Assembly (NCBI RefSeq): GCF_029222965.1
Contig: NZ_JARHUD010000012.1
Location: 1 to 56,644 of the forward strand
Reading direction: 5' to 3'
DNA length: 56,644 nucleotides
From: Aquibaculum arenosum
GTDB lineage: Bacteria > Pseudomonadota > Alphaproteobacteria > Kiloniellales > DSM-21159
A program made the translations under genes and the position numbers. Shown piece by piece: positions 17,145-26,128 of the stretch. The notes under the pieces are model-generated. The model was not told the origin of the DNA. It did no database searches and saw only the letters and a program-made list of their open reading frames with translations. Each line of letters begins with the position of its first letter. Positions within the stretch are counted from its first letter, which is position 1.

Positions 17145-17290
17145 CAAGAATACCCCCTATCGCCCTGATAAACAGTCCAGTTTGCGACGATAGCGCGTCC
17201 CCGGCCTCACTGCAATGAAAAGCCGGATGCGGCCAAAATCTCCAGAGACGGTTGATGCAAGGGCGCGTCGATGCGGGGCGCCGGCGCGCG

Positions 17291-18097
17291 TCAGCTCTCG
17301 GCGCGTGCCTCGGCGATCAACTGGCGCAGGCTGTCGAGCCCGACTGCGCCCGGCAGCAGGCGGTCGCCGACGATGAAGGCCGGGGTGCCACGGATCTCCA
17401 GGGCTTCGGCCAGGGCATGGTTGCTGCGCAGCTGCTCGGTGATCGTCGGATCGTTCATGTCCTGGCGCAGCCGGGCAATGTCGAGGCCGGTGTCCTCGGC
17501 GATGTCCAGGATTTGATCTTCGGTCAACTGGCCGCGGTGGGCCATCAGGGCCCAGTGCAGTTCCTCGTAACCGCCCTGCCGTTGGGCAGCCAGGGCGGCG
17601 CGCGCGGCCACCAGGGAGGCGGGCCCCAGGATGGGAAACTCCTTCATCACCAGGCGAAGGTTCGGATCCTCGCGCAGCAGGGTCTGCAGTGGCTCGCTCA
17701 CCTGCTTGCAGTAGCCGCACTGGTAGTCGAAGAACTCCACCAGGGTGACGTCGCCTTCGGGATTGCCCAGGACCGGGGCGGCGGGATCCTCCTCCAGCGC
17801 CACCCGATGCTCCGAGAGGCCTTCGCGTTGCCGGCTCTCCTGCCGCTCCTGGCTGCGCCGCTCCAGCACGCCCAGCGCTTCCATGATGATCTCGGGATTT
17901 TCCAGCAGGTAGTCCCGCACCACCTCTTCCACCGCCTGGCGCTCGGTCCCACTCATCTGCGCGTGAGCTGGCTGCGTGGCCAATTGCGTGCCCAGCGGCG
18001 TGAGCATCAGCGCGGCGGCCGCCAGCAACAGGCCAGCAAAAAGGCGTCGGGGGAAGGTCACGGGGCAGGATTCCTCATGCTCTGAAACTGTCGACAT
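17291..18097 (-). CDS. DsbA-family thiol:disulfide oxidoreductase (Com1/ScsC-like)
   Basis: 268 residues from the ATG at 18097. An N-terminal signal or anchor covers 18-46 (LFAGLLLAAAALML, ending AHA). After a helical region rich in E/R (50-100) comes a thioredoxin fold with the active site Cys127-G-Y-Cys130 in FFDYQCGYCKQ and a cis-proline loop RGTPAFIVG. This makes or shuffles disulfides in periplasmic proteins. The N-terminal helix of this subgroup is often used for oligomerisation. It starts 69 bases after the M48 protease stop, probably in the same transcript. Confidence 0.92.
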   Translation of the reverse strand: MSTVSEHEESCPVTFPRRLFAGLLLAAAALMLTPLGTQLATQPAHAQMSGTERQAVEEVVRDYLLENPEIIMEALGVLERRSQERQESRQREGLSEHRVALEEDPAAPVLGNPEGDVTLVEFFDYQCGYCKQVSEPLQTLLREDPNLRLVMKEFPILGPASLVAARAALAAQRQGGYEELHWALMAHRGQLTEDQILDIAEDTGLDIARLRQDMNDPTITEQLRSNHALAEALEIRGTPAFIVGDRLLPGAVGLDSLRQLIAEARAES

Positions 18098-18165
18098 CGG
18101 GTGTGTGTCTTGCGTGGTTCTGCAAGCCGGCGCCGCCGAGGTCAATGGAAAGGCCTCCCTGCGGT

Positions 18166-19539
18166 TCACCGGCGCTCACGCTCAGCGCGCTCTTCCTCGC
18201 GCTCCGCAACCTCGGCCAGATCGCTGGCCCGCAGCCAGGCGGAGGTGCCCTCGGGCAGCATGCGCTGGGCGCGCTCAGCTTGGCCTCGCGCCTCGTGCCA
18301 ATTGTCCTCGGCAAAGTGCATCTCCGCCAGGGAAAGCGCTGCCAGACCGGTCTCGCCCTGGCGGCCCTGGGCGATGGCCTTGAGCCGCCAGGCGCTGGGA
18401 TTGTCCGGCTCGCGCGCCAGAACCTGCTCGAGGTTGCTCAGCGCTGCCCGGTTGCTCTCCGACTGGTTCAGCTCCACCTGGGCCTGGGCAAGACGCAGAC
18501 GCATCTGCGCGGCGTCTGGCTGCAGGCTCACGGCCTGCTGGTAGGCGGGCACGGCTTCGGCGGCCCGGCCGTTCTCCAGCAGGATCTGGCCGCGCAGCTC
18601 GTGGAAATAGGGATCCTGCGGATGGTCCGCGAGCAGCGCATCGATCTGCTGCAGCGCTTCGTCCATGCGTGCGGCGCGGTGGGCGGCGATGGTGCGGGCA
18701 TAGCGGGCCGGCAGCGACTGGTCGCTCTCGGGGTAGCGGCGAGAAACGACCTGAGGCGGCTCGATAAAGCCCACCAGCTTGGCCCGCATGCGCTCGTGCT
18801 TTTCGCGCAGCTCCGCCGGCACCTCCTCTCCCTGGTAGGGGGAGTTGCGCACCGCTTCGTCCAGAAAGCTCACGCGCTCGCGGCTCAGCGGGTGGGTGCG
18901 CAGGTAGGGGTCTTGGTTGGAGGACAGCAGCACCTCCTGGCCTTCCAGCAGGCTCATGAAGTCGCGCAGGCCTTCGGGGCTGAGGCCGGCGCGGCGCAGG
19001 TAGGTGATGGCGGCCTGGTCTGCGGCCTGCTCCTGGCCGCGGGTGTAGGCGAGCAGGCCGCGCAGGGCGGCATCCTGGCCCATGCCCATGACTGCGCCTG
19101 CGGCCCGTCCGTCACCGCTGGCCGCCGCCGCGCCCAGGCCGAGCAGCAGGGAGGCGATCGCTTTGATGGAGGCATTGCGCAGTTCTTCACCCCGTCCGGC
19201 GATGTGACCGCCGGCGATGTGACCGGCTTCGTGGGCGATGACTCCGATCAGTTCCAGGGGGTCCTCGGCGCGCATCAGCAGGCCGGTGTGCAGGAACATG
19301 CGGTTGCCAGGAATGACGAAGGCGTTGAGGCTGCGATCCTGTATGATGTAGATGTCTATCGCCTGTGGGCTCAGTCCCGCTGCCTGCAGGACCGGGGTTG
19401 CGTAGCTGCGAATGGTGTGTTCGATCTCTGCATCGCGGATCAATGTTACGCCCTGAGCCTGGGCACGCGGGGGCACGACGGCTCCGAAGGCTGTCACAAA
19501 CAACAGGGCGATGGCGAGAATGGTACGACGCAGCTGCAA
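18166..19539 (-). CDS. M48-family metalloprotease with TPR repeats (BepA-like)
   Basis: 457 residues with a signal peptide ending RAQA (about 28). Catalytic zinc site HEAGH at 103-107; the third ligand is probably the Glu in GQEQAADQAA near 168. The C-terminal half (about 290-450) is a row of TPR-like helices (LRGQILLENGRAAEAVPAYQQAVSL). The architecture matches BepA/YfgC, a periplasmic chaperone-protease that helps LptD assembly and clears stalled outer-membrane proteins. Its neighbours, a disulfide oxidoreductase and a murein amidase, fit an envelope-maintenance group. It is divergent from the GGT-like gene. Confidence 0.9.
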   Translation of the reverse strand: MQLRRTILAIALLFVTAFGAVVPPRAQAQGVTLIRDAEIEHTIRSYATPVLQAAGLSPQAIDIYIIQDRSLNAFVIPGNRMFLHTGLLMRAEDPLELIGVIAHEAGHIAGGHIAGRGEELRNASIKAIASLLLGLGAAAASGDGRAAGAVMGMGQDAALRGLLAYTRGQEQAADQAAITYLRRAGLSPEGLRDFMSLLEGQEVLLSSNQDPYLRTHPLSRERVSFLDEAVRNSPYQGEEVPAELREKHERMRAKLVGFIEPPQVVSRRYPESDQSLPARYARTIAAHRAARMDEALQQIDALLADHPQDPYFHELRGQILLENGRAAEAVPAYQQAVSLQPDAAQMRLRLAQAQVELNQSESNRAALSNLEQVLAREPDNPSAWRLKAIAQGRQGETGLAALSLAEMHFAEDNWHEARGQAERAQRMLPEGTSAWLRASDLAEVAEREEERAERERR

Positions 19540-19612
19540 CGCTAAATCCTTCCCTGGCCAGAAGGCTAAGGTTCCAGACAGCCGAACTCAACGCAAGCGC
19601 CGTGGCGGAATT

Positions 19613-20863
19613 ATGGCGCTTGCTGGCGCACTCTTGCTGGGGGCGTGCAGCGGAGAACCGACTCCCGGCTCGGTGGCTGTTGTTGAAGGCTTCGCCGGCC
19701 TGGTCGCGGCCGACGAACCCCGCGCGGCGGTGATCGGACGAGACGTGCTGGGCCGCAATGGCACGGCTGCGGATGCCGCGGTGGCCATGGGCTTTGCCAT
19801 GACCGCCTCCTACCCCTCGCGCGTGGGTCTGGGCGGTGGCGGAGTCTGCGTCGTCTATGACGGCCCTGATCTGGAGGGAACCTCGATCGCCTTCCTGCCA
19901 GAGGCCGATGCCGAGGGCGCGGTGGCGCCGATGATGGCCCGCGGCCTAGCCCTGTTGCATGCGCGCTTCGGCTCGCTGCGCTGGGAGCTGCTGGTTTCGC
20001 CGGCGGAGAATCTGGCGCGGCAGGGCAATCCAGTCAGCCGTGCCCTGCGCCAGGATCTCGAGACCGTCGATCCGGCAGTGGCGCAGCAGTCCAGTGTGGT
20101 GGCGCGCTTCTTCCGCGATGGCCGGCCCCTGGAGGTCGGCGACCGGGCCACGGTGCCGGAGTTGGCCGGCGTGCTCAGCGGCCTGCGCAGCCGCGGCGTG
20201 GCCTATATGACCGGCGGATCCTATTCCGAGCGTCTGGTGGCGGCCGCGCAGGCACAGGGCCAGGCCCTGACGCCGGCGAAGTTGCGCGACTCCTTGCCGC
20301 AGGTGGCGCCGGCGCGTGAAGTGCCGGTAGGTAACGATGTTTTGCTGCTGCCGGCGGAAGAGGCCGTGGGGCCGCGCACGGCGGCGCTGCATCAGGGGCA
20401 AGGCACCTCTGCTACGCGTCAGTCCGCTGTGCCCGCGGCGGGCTTCGTGGTCGCTGATCGCTTCGGTTATGCGGTGGCCTGCGCTTTCACGCAGAACGGA
20501 CTCTTCGGCAGCGGCCGGGAACTGGGCGACACCGCCGTCATGCAGGTGGATCCGGCCCCCGCCGGGGCCTATGCCGGCTCCATGGCCACGGGCCTGATCG
20601 CCAACAAGAACATCATCCGGGTGCGCTATGGTGCCGCAGCCAGCGGCTTCGATGCGCCAGCGGCCCTGGCCGAGGTGCTGGACCGTTTGGCCGACCTGGG
20701 GGAGACGGTGGACGGGGCGGTCGCCGCGCCACGCAGCGGTGCCGCGGACGAGGCGCGGGTCCAGGCCTTCCGCTGCCCTAACGGAGCGACCGCCGGCAGC
20801 GGCATTTCCTGTCGTGTCGCCAGCGATCCACGTGGCAACGGCCTGGCGGAGATCGCGAACTGA
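19613..20863 (+). CDS. Gamma-glutamyltranspeptidase-like lipoprotein, predicted inactive
   Basis: About 416 residues from the ATG at 19613; earlier in-frame ATGs (19511, 19520) lie inside the divergent protease gene. The N-terminus ALAGALLLGAC is a lipobox with Cys12. Similarity to GGT is clear: GLVAADEPRAA near 29, GRNGTAADAAVAMGFA at 48-63, and VGLGGGGVCVVYD at 71-83. GGT cuts itself at the motif TTHxSVVD to expose threonine. Here the aligned stretch is AAGFVVADRFGYAVA (275-289), so the nucleophile position is alanine. The protein is also shorter than usual (about 530-580). It probably keeps the fold but not transpeptidase activity. Confidence 0.8.
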   Translation: MALAGALLLGACSGEPTPGSVAVVEGFAGLVAADEPRAAVIGRDVLGRNGTAADAAVAMGFAMTASYPSRVGLGGGGVCVVYDGPDLEGTSIAFLPEADAEGAVAPMMARGLALLHARFGSLRWELLVSPAENLARQGNPVSRALRQDLETVDPAVAQQSSVVARFFRDGRPLEVGDRATVPELAGVLSGLRSRGVAYMTGGSYSERLVAAAQAQGQALTPAKLRDSLPQVAPAREVPVGNDVLLLPAEEAVGPRTAALHQGQGTSATRQSAVPAAGFVVADRFGYAVACAFTQNGLFGSGRELGDTAVMQVDPAPAGAYAGSMATGLIANKNIIRVRYGAAASGFDAPAALAEVLDRLADLGETVDGAVAAPRSGAADEARVQAFRCPNGATAGSGISCRVASDPRGNGLAEIAN

Positions 20864-20975
20864 TTGGCGATCCCCCATATTTTGCAGGGTTGAACGGCGC
20901 GCGGGGCGGTGATAGGCCACGCTTCACCGCCATGACCGAGAGCGCTTTCTTGCGCCTTATCCGGAGAGATCAGCG

Positions 20976-21314
<339 letters not shown>

Positions 21315-21425
21315 GGCGAGACGTCTTTGGACCGAGTCGCGTCAATCTGACCAGCTTCCGGATTGAACGCGTGAATTGCCGCGCCGCTTGCCCGGCGGAC
21401 AGGGAGCGTGTGTCAGCGGGAGTCG

Positions 21426-21454
21426 TTGTTTTCTCCGGCCGCTCGTAGTATGCT
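21426..21454 (+). promoter_or_regulatory. Candidate sigma-70 promoter for carD
   Basis: TTGTTT (21426-21431), 17-base spacer, TATGCT (21449-21454). It would give a leader of nearly 290 bases. I see no other clear feature in the 431-base gap 21315-21745, and no riboswitch I recognise. Confidence 0.45.
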
Positions 21455-21745
21455 TTGTTGCATTGCGGTGGTCGGTGTGTCCGGCCGTCGGACGAGAGAC
21501 GTCGAGGGTCGCTGAACTCCCTGTACCACAGGCAGTGAAATCACCGGCAACATACACGCTGCAGAGCGAAACGCTCGGTACGGGCTTTGTCCCCAGTGTC
21601 GAGGACAGACAGCCTGCAGAGTTGGCCGGATATCCAGTGACGCGACCCTTGTAGCCCTGTGAGTCCCGTCCGGCAAGCGGGTGTTTTGACGGCCGAGCGG
21701 CGGCCGCCGGCAGCACCGACCCGACATTGGAGCAGAAGGCGAAAG

Positions 21746-22243
21746 ATGGCGAAGAAGCTGGAGTTTACCGAGGGGGATTTCGTCGTCTACCCGACGCACG
21801 GCGTCGGGCGGGTAATGGGAATCGAGAATCAGGCGGTCGGCGGGCAGGAAGTCGACCTGATCGTCATCAAGTTCGAGAAGGATCGCATGATCCTGCGGGT
21901 GCCGGTGGAAAAGGCCCAGAATTCCGGACTGCGGCGCCTTTCCTCGCGCAAGATCATGGATTCGGCCCTGACCACCTTGAAGGGGCGCAGCCGCGCCAAG
22001 CGGACCATGTGGAGCCGGCGAGCGCAGGAGTACGAGGCCAAGATCAACTCCGGCGATCCCGTATCGATCGCCGAGGTCGTGCGCGACCTGCATCGCGCGG
22101 ATGATCAGCCGGAGCAGTCCTACAGCGAACGACAGATGTATCAGGCTGCGCTGGAGCGTCTGGTGCGCGAATTCGCGGCGATGGAGCAGATCGACGAGGC
22201 TGCTGCAGCGGAGAAGCTGGAGCAGCTGCTCAAGGCCGCGTAA
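21746..22243 (+). CDS. carD: CarD-family transcription regulator
   Basis: 165 residues starting MAKKLEF; the upstream in-frame region is not part of the family. The N-terminal Tudor-like RNAP-interaction domain reads FTEGDFVVYPTHGVGRV, followed by IKFEKDRMILRVPVEKA and the helical DNA-binding part with KGRSRAKRTMWSRRAQEYEAKI. CarD binds the RNA polymerase beta lobe and stabilises open complexes, especially at stable-RNA promoters. The C-terminus is extended and acidic (AAAAEKLEQLL). High confidence. Confidence 0.95.
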   Translation: MAKKLEFTEGDFVVYPTHGVGRVMGIENQAVGGQEVDLIVIKFEKDRMILRVPVEKAQNSGLRRLSSRKIMDSALTTLKGRSRAKRTMWSRRAQEYEAKINSGDPVSIAEVVRDLHRADDQPEQSYSERQMYQAALERLVREFAAMEQIDEAAAAEKLEQLLKAA

Positions 22244-22414
22244 GGCAGGTCGCGTGAAGCCGGTCCGGCTCACGCTAATTCTCTGGCTGTTGAAGCCCGG
22301 ATCACCCTTGATCGGAAACCTTGTGGTTCAGATTGAAGGCGATCCGGTCTAAGCTGGTCCGACTCCGACTCCGCCCCTTGTGGTGAGATCCGGGGCCGGG
22401 ATGCGTGTCGGTGT

Positions 22415-23269
22415 GTGCCGGCCGTGGATCCCCTTATCGGCAAGCAGCAGGATGCAGCGGCGAACATGGCGGCTTCCCAGATCTTTGCGACCCTGACCGA
22501 CGATTATCAGCGGGTGTGGGCCGTCGCGTCGATCCATGGCGAAGTCGGGCGCCTCGAGGCGTTGCATGCGGGGCTCTGGGATCGTTTGCGGCCCGGTGAC
22601 CGTTTGGTCTATTTGGGTAACGCCATTGGCCGGGGGCCGGACTCCTGCGCCACCATCGACGAACTGCTGAGTTTCCGCCGCGCCTTCATGACGCTGCAGC
22701 CGGAAGAGGCGCCGCAAGTGGTCTTCCTGCGCGGGGCGCAAGAGGAGATGTGGCAGAAGCTGTTGCAACTCCAGTTCGCCACCGACCCGCCCGGCGTGCT
22801 GGAATGGATGCTGCAGCAGGGCGTTGCTGAGACTCTTGCCGCTTACGGCTTTGACATGGAGGAGGCGCGCCGCGCGGCCTCCAGCGGGGCGGTCGGCGTG
22901 ACGCGCTGGACCCAGGCGCTGCGCCAACGCATCCAGGCGGCGCCCGGGCATTACGCCTTCATGGGCGAGATCCGCCGCGCCGCCTTGACCGACGATGGCG
23001 CGCTGCTTTTCGTCAATGCCGGTTTGGACCCCAGCCGTCCCCTGGAAACCCAGCGTGACAGCTTCTGGTGGAGCAGCGCCGCCTTTGCGCGCATGAGCGA
23101 GCCGTATGGCAGCTATCATCGGGTGGTGCGCGGCTTCGACCCACGTCATCCCGGTGTCGAAATCGGCGATTTCACAGCGACGCTGGATGCCGGCTGCGGC
23201 TTCGGCGGAACGCTCCTCGCCGCCTGCGTTCTGCCAGACGGCACCATCGAGGAAGCCCTCGAAGCGTAA
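22415..23269 (+). CDS. PPP-fold metallophosphoesterase-like protein lacking metal ligands
   Basis: 284 residues from a GTG at 22415; the ATG at 22466 is an equally plausible start. The layout matches PPP-type phosphatases: VASIHGE (canonical GDIHG), LVYLGNAIGRGPDS (canonical GDYxDRGxxS), VVFLRGAQEE (canonical LRGNHE), and a C-terminal LDAGCGFGGTLLAACVL. Each motif has lost its key residues: Asp to S39, Asp to N69, Asp to G72, Asn-His to A108-Q109, and the late GH(T) to GF. Only H41 remains. This points to a catalytically dead member kept for binding or regulation. It is downstream of carD with a 171-base gap. Confidence 0.75.
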   Translation: MPAVDPLIGKQQDAAANMAASQIFATLTDDYQRVWAVASIHGEVGRLEALHAGLWDRLRPGDRLVYLGNAIGRGPDSCATIDELLSFRRAFMTLQPEEAPQVVFLRGAQEEMWQKLLQLQFATDPPGVLEWMLQQGVAETLAAYGFDMEEARRAASSGAVGVTRWTQALRQRIQAAPGHYAFMGEIRRAALTDDGALLFVNAGLDPSRPLETQRDSFWWSSAAFARMSEPYGSYHRVVRGFDPRHPGVEIGDFTATLDAGCGFGGTLLAACVLPDGTIEEALEA

Positions 23270-23353
23270 GCGCGCTCAAGAAAGATCGCGATCCGGCCCG
23301 GAAACACAACCCCAACGCTCCGCTGCAGCCTGCACACCAGCGGTCACATAGGA

Positions 23354-23406
23354 CGCATCAGCCGGGGGAGTGGATCCCTCCTCGCTCCCCCGGCCTTACT
23401 GATGCG
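23354..23406. terminator. Bidirectional hairpin between convergent genes
   Basis: CGCATCAG + CCGGGGGAG (23354-23370) pairs with CTCCCCCGG (23385-23393) and CTGATGCG (23399-23406). A long, very stable structure placed between the convergent phosphatase-like and cold-shock genes; no T-run. Confidence 0.65.
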
Positions 23407-23414
23407 CGGGCGCG

Positions 23415-24002
23415 TCAGGCCAGTTCGATGTTTTCGGCCATTGGGCCCTTCTGGCCCATGCGCGTCGTCACCCGAACTCGCTGATCCGGCTCGAGCATCG
23501 GAACGCGCGCGCGTTCCAGAACGCGGGCGGAGACGAAGACGTCCTTGCTGCCGTCGTCGGGCACGATGAAGCCGAAGCCCTTGTCGGCATTGAAGAACTT
23601 GACCGTCCCCTCGATCTCCTGGCCGCCACCCTGATCGCCGCGGCCATAACCGCCGTGACCGCCGGAGTTGCCGCCACCATAGCCACCGCCGAAGCCGCCG
23701 CCATAGCCGCCACCGTAGCCCTCGTCGCGACCGCGGGGGGCCGGCCGACCTTCAGGCTCATGCTCGATGCTGGTGATCTCGGCCACCTGCATTCCCTTGC
23801 GGCCCGGTTGCACGGAGCAGATGACTTCGGCTCCCTCCGCAAGCTCATTGCGGCCGATTGCCTGCAATACTGAGACATGCAGGAAGGCGTCCGGCGAGCC
23901 GTCGTTCGGCTGGACGAACCCGAAGCCTTTGGCGGTGTTGAACCACTTGACGACCGCGCGCACGTCGGCGCGGGTATCGCCCGACCCGAAAGCGTTATTC
24001 AT
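23415..24002 (-). CDS. Double cold-shock domain protein
   Basis: 195 residues from the ATG at 24002 (upstream frame is noncoding). It contains two cold-shock domains. First: [14 protein letters not shown] with RNP1 at 25-30 and FLHVSVL. Second: [15 protein letters not shown] with RNP1 at 141-146 and VFVSARVL. They are joined by a Gly/Tyr/Arg-rich linker (about 85-128) of GYGGG repeats that resembles RGG/low-complexity regions. This two-domain form is typical of alphaproteobacteria and binds single-stranded RNA/DNA; the linker could promote condensation, which is inference. Confidence 0.9.
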   Translation of the reverse strand: MNNAFGSGDTRADVRAVVKWFNTAKGFGFVQPNDGSPDAFLHVSVLQAIGRNELAEGAEVICSVQPGRKGMQVAEITSIEHEPEGRPAPRGRDEGYGGGYGGGFGGGYGGGNSGGHGGYGRGDQGGGQEIEGTVKFFNADKGFGFIVPDDGSKDVFVSARVLERARVPMLEPDQRVRVTTRMGQKGPMAENIELA

Positions 24003-24528
24003 GACTGAATGGGTACTCCTGGAGGGTAGGTAAGTCTGCGGCGCCCCAGACAGACGCCGCGTCCACCGCCATGCCAGAATCGTTCGCCTGGAGGAGAGAC
24101 AACTCCGCCGGACGGTTGAGGAAACCAACTTTTGTGAGTGTAACCACGGATTAACGAGCTTCATGCACGGCTGCGCGACGGGGTGCAGTATAACCGATCC
24201 CTTCATTCAAATCATCACGATTCGAGCACCCCCGTGGTGGTCACTGTTCCTCCTTCTGCGTGCAGAGGTTCGGCCCTGCGGATGGTCCTACTCCCCTATG
24301 TGCAGAGGGTTGGAGGGAGCGCTTTGCGCGGGTGCTGGTGGACAGGAAATTGCCGGAGAGCGGCGCCACGCAACCACTCTCTTGCGTAATCCTGGCGCCG
24401 GCGGCACGTTCGTTCCGAATTCGCGCTATCCAAGTTCCATCTGATGGGATAGCGTTCCGCTCCCAAGCCTTTCGGCGCCGGCTTTTCGCGGGCGGCGGCT
24501 CAAGGACGACCAGGAGGAGACCTCTCGA
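24003..24528. other. Intergenic region between cold-shock gene and TRAP operon
   Basis: 526 bases with no supported ORF. It must hold the promoter and leader of the cold-shock gene (minus; a TATACT hexamer lies at about 24188-24193) and of dctP (plus). I cannot place other promoters or operators with confidence. Confidence 0.5.
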
Positions 24529-25506
24529 ATGACGACAAAGCTCAAAGCGGTCGCGGCCGCAGCCTTTGCGGTTGCGGGCCTTTCCATCACCGCGGCGCAG
24601 GCGCAGGACGTCACGCTGCGCATGGCTCACATCTATACCCCCGGCAACATCTGGTACGATGCGGCGGAAGCCTACAAGCAGGCGGTGGAGGAGCGCAGCG
24701 AAGGCGCCATCACCATCGACATCGACCACAGCGGCATGACGGGCGACTGGCCGCAGGCGATCGAAGGTCTTCTGATCGGCACCAACGACATCGTGCTGCA
24801 GAGTGTCGGCACGCTCGACCGCTATGACACCATCGCGGGCATTGAGGCCTATCCCTACCTCGTGCGCGATCTCGACCACTTCAAAGAAACCTATTTCGGC
24901 GATCTGGGCCGCGAGCTTTATGGCGAGATCCGCGAAAAGACCGGCTTCAAGATCATCGGCGCAGGCTATCGCGGCGCGCGCCACATGACCTCCAGCGTCG
25001 AGGTGCGCTCGGTCGAGGATCTCGAGGGCGTGAAGCTGCGGGTGCCGCCGCTTCGCATGTACCGCATGACCTGGGAGATGCTGGGCGCCAGCCCCGTGCC
25101 CATGGGTGTGGACGAGCTCTTCACCTCGATGCAGCAAGGTGTGGTCGATGGCCAGGAGAACCCGCTGGAGATTGTTGAAAGCCAGAAGTTCGATGAGGTG
25201 CAGGACTATGTGGTCGAGACCGCGCACGTCATTGGTGCCATGACTTTCATCTTCAACGGCGACCGCTTCGAGCAGCTGCCCGAGGATGTGCAGCAGGTGC
25301 TGCAGGAGGAAGGCGACCGGGTGATGCTGGAGTTCAGCGATCGCATGGCTGACGACGAGCAGGCCCTGAAGGAAGCGCTCCAGGAGCGCGGCATGGAGTT
25401 CATCGAGGTGGACCGCAGCGCCTTCCAGGCCCGTCTGGGAGACATGCCGGCCGAGTTCCCGGAACTGGCCGACTGGGTGGAGCGCATCCAAGCGTCTGCC
25501 GAGTAA
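24529..25506 (+). CDS. TRAP transporter solute-binding protein (DctP family)
   Basis: 325 residues with GGAGGAG upstream. Signal peptide 1-25 (ending AQAQ). Conserved DctP features: RMAHIYTPGN, the substrate-clamping Arg in GYRGARHMTSS, VKLRVPP, and FTSMQQGVVDGQENP. The Arg pairs with a carboxylate, so the ligand is likely an organic acid. It is the first gene of a dctPQM operon with a dehydrogenase and a hydratase, which points to uptake and breakdown of one compound. Confidence 0.93.
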   Translation: MTTKLKAVAAAAFAVAGLSITAAQAQDVTLRMAHIYTPGNIWYDAAEAYKQAVEERSEGAITIDIDHSGMTGDWPQAIEGLLIGTNDIVLQSVGTLDRYDTIAGIEAYPYLVRDLDHFKETYFGDLGRELYGEIREKTGFKIIGAGYRGARHMTSSVEVRSVEDLEGVKLRVPPLRMYRMTWEMLGASPVPMGVDELFTSMQQGVVDGQENPLEIVESQKFDEVQDYVVETAHVIGAMTFIFNGDRFEQLPEDVQQVLQEEGDRVMLEFSDRMADDEQALKEALQERGMEFIEVDRSAFQARLGDMPAEFPELADWVERIQASAE

Positions 25507-25527
25507 CTGGCCGCGTTGCTGTTTGAA

Positions 25528-25559
25528 GGGCCGGTCGGCAAGGAGCAGCCGACCGGCCC
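25528..25559 (+). promoter_or_regulatory. Stem-loop between dctP and dctQ
   Basis: A perfect 12-bp stem GGGCCGGTCGGC / GCCGACCGGCCC with an 8-base loop and no T-run. In transport operons such hairpins behind the binding-protein gene protect its mRNA and cause partial polarity, so DctP is made in excess over the membrane parts. Confidence 0.7.
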
Positions 25560-25590
25560 GCTTACCGCCTGAACTTCCCGGAGAACACGC

Positions 25591-26124
25591 ATGCAGGGCA
25601 ATCGGGACCTCCGCCCCGCGCCGCTGGCGCACTGGGCCGAACGGCTGGCCGGCGGCCTGGAAAAGCTGCTCGACTGGATTCTGATCGCCATGCTGTTCGT
25701 GATGACCGTCAGCGTCGTCTGGCAGGTCTTCGCACGCTACGTCCTCTCGGCGGCCCCCAGCTGGTCGGAAGAGGTGGCGCGCTATCTCATGGTCTGGGTG
25801 ACTTTTCTTGGCGCGGCAGCGGTGCTGCGCTCCGGCGGGCATATCACCGTCACCGTCCTGGCCGATTCCCTCCCGCCGCGCTTGCGCGGTCCGCTCCTGC
25901 TCCTGCGTGATCTCGTCATCCTCTTCGGCGCCGGGGTGCTGGCGCTGTTCGGCTGGCGCTATGCCGGCGCCATGAGTTTCCAGGACTCGGCGGCCCTGGA
26001 GTTGCCCATGTCACTGCCCTATGCGGCGCTGTGGATCGGGGGCGGTCTGGTGCTGCTGATGGTGGTGCTCACCCGCCTGGCGCACGGTGGAGAGTGGCAG
26101 CCGCTGGACGAAGAAGAGGACTAG
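25591..26124 (+). CDS. TRAP transporter small permease (DctQ family)
   Basis: 177 residues. Four membrane segments are readable (ILIAMLFVMTVSVVWQVFARY; YLMVWVTFLGAAAVLR; LLLLRDLVILFGAGVLALFG; LPYAALWIGGGLVLLMVVL) with the family motif WSEEVARYLMVWVTFLGA. It forms the small subunit of the sodium-coupled TRAP permease with DctM, whose start is four bases after its stop. Confidence 0.92.
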   Translation: MQGNRDLRPAPLAHWAERLAGGLEKLLDWILIAMLFVMTVSVVWQVFARYVLSAAPSWSEEVARYLMVWVTFLGAAAVLRSGGHITVTVLADSLPPRLRGPLLLLRDLVILFGAGVLALFGWRYAGAMSFQDSAALELPMSLPYAALWIGGGLVLLMVVLTRLAHGGEWQPLDEEED

Positions 26125-26128
26125 CGCC

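Noticed and set aside
15876-17168. 430-codon plus-strand ORF antisense to the amidase gene
   Set aside because: High-GC shadow; the minus-strand frame has all AmiC motifs.
24241-25842. 533-codon minus-strand ORF over dctP
   Set aside because: Antisense shadow; dctP motifs are unambiguous on the plus strand.
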